Positions 18,505 to 18,599 of a DNA stretch of 18,599 bases are shown here, one piece after another. A program made the translations under genes and the position numbers. Source of the DNA: Glomus cerebriforme (lineage: Eukaryota > Glomeromycota > Glomeromycetes > Glomerales > Glomeraceae); assembly GCA_003550305.1 (NCBI GenBank), contig QKYT01000212.1:86965-105563 (forward strand), in the 5' to 3' direction. Position 1 is the stretch's first letter. Each line of letters begins with the position of its first letter. Under the pieces are notes generated by a model. The model worked only from the letters and a program-made list of their open reading frames with translations. It searched no databases and was not told where the DNA came from.

Positions 18505-18599
18505 AATTTAGTATAAAATTATTATTAATTTAGTATAAAATTATTATTAATTTAGTATAAAATTATTATTAATTTAGTATAAAATTATTATTAATTTAG
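18505..18599 (+). repeat. Perfect 22-bp tandem array cut by window end
   Basis: The unit AATTTAGTATAAAATTATTA plus TT repeats identically at 18505, 18527, 18549 and 18571, followed by AATTTAG of a fifth copy at the window edge. Identity between units means recent expansion or ongoing homogenisation, unlike the eroded satellite at 9313-9950. It could also be the collapsed edge of a longer array in the assembly. Confidence 0.95.

Noticed and set aside
18505..18599. CRISPR-like array
   Set aside because: The units are contiguous with no spacers and the context is eukaryotic transposon DNA; it is a simple tandem repeat.
1..18599. tRNA or rRNA genes
   Set aside because: No cloverleaf with A- and B-box sequence and no rRNA-like G+C-rich conserved stretch was seen. 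A tRNAscan or Rfam search would be decisive.

Overview
The window is a stretch of very A+T-rich eukaryotic DNA (well over 70% A+T by eye) made almost entirely of decayed transposable elements. I find no intact gene. Short GT...AG introns (about 44-75 bp) inside the coding remnants point to a fungus. From family resemblance recalled without a search, the repertoire (hAT/BED and DUF659-like transposases, CENP-B/Tigger-type transposases, an expanded unnamed DDE-like family, and a LINE with an RNase H domain) fits an arbuscular mycorrhizal fungus (Glomeromycotina, Rhizophagus-like). The organism call is inference.

Layout, left to right. 1-1300 is A+T-rich spacer holding a GTAC cluster, a hairpin, one degenerate satellite unit and copy A of a palindrome-ended MITE (715-1100). 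1301-2261 (+) is a wrecked CENP-B/Tigger-like transposase, followed by a pogo-type MITE with TA target duplication (2335-2822). 3005-6153 (-) is a decayed copy of a roughly 1000-residue, unnamed, probably RNase H-like DDE protein with a SAP-like C-terminus; two introns are still visible. 6664-8528 (+) is a hAT/DUF659-type transposase remnant that stops at a probable splice donor. MITE copy B (8559-8909, opposite orientation to copy A) lies 30 bp further on, followed by an irregular A+T-rich satellite (9313-9950). 10266-11688 (+) is a second hAT remnant.

12138-17308 (-) is one LINE-type retrotransposon: ORF1-like part, endonuclease, reverse transcriptase, RNase H and zinc-knuckle tail. It has a large internal deletion between endonuclease and RT, and it is interrupted at 12664-13591 by a 0.93-kb long-TIR element flanked by a 10-bp target duplication. 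17320-18319 (+) is the C-terminal half of a third hAT transposase, starting at what looks like a splice acceptor. The window ends in a microsatellite and a perfect 22-bp tandem array that runs off the edge.

The genes do not act as a pathway. The window records successive insertion and decay. The clearest order of events is the long-TIR element inserting into an already resident LINE. Several catalytic or metal-binding codons appear to have changed by G:C to A:T transition, suggesting a strongly A+T-biased mutational regime. The sequence has ambiguous bases (for example 2150, 2198, 12815, 17527, 17720-17728, 17748), so some small frameshifts could be assembly error.
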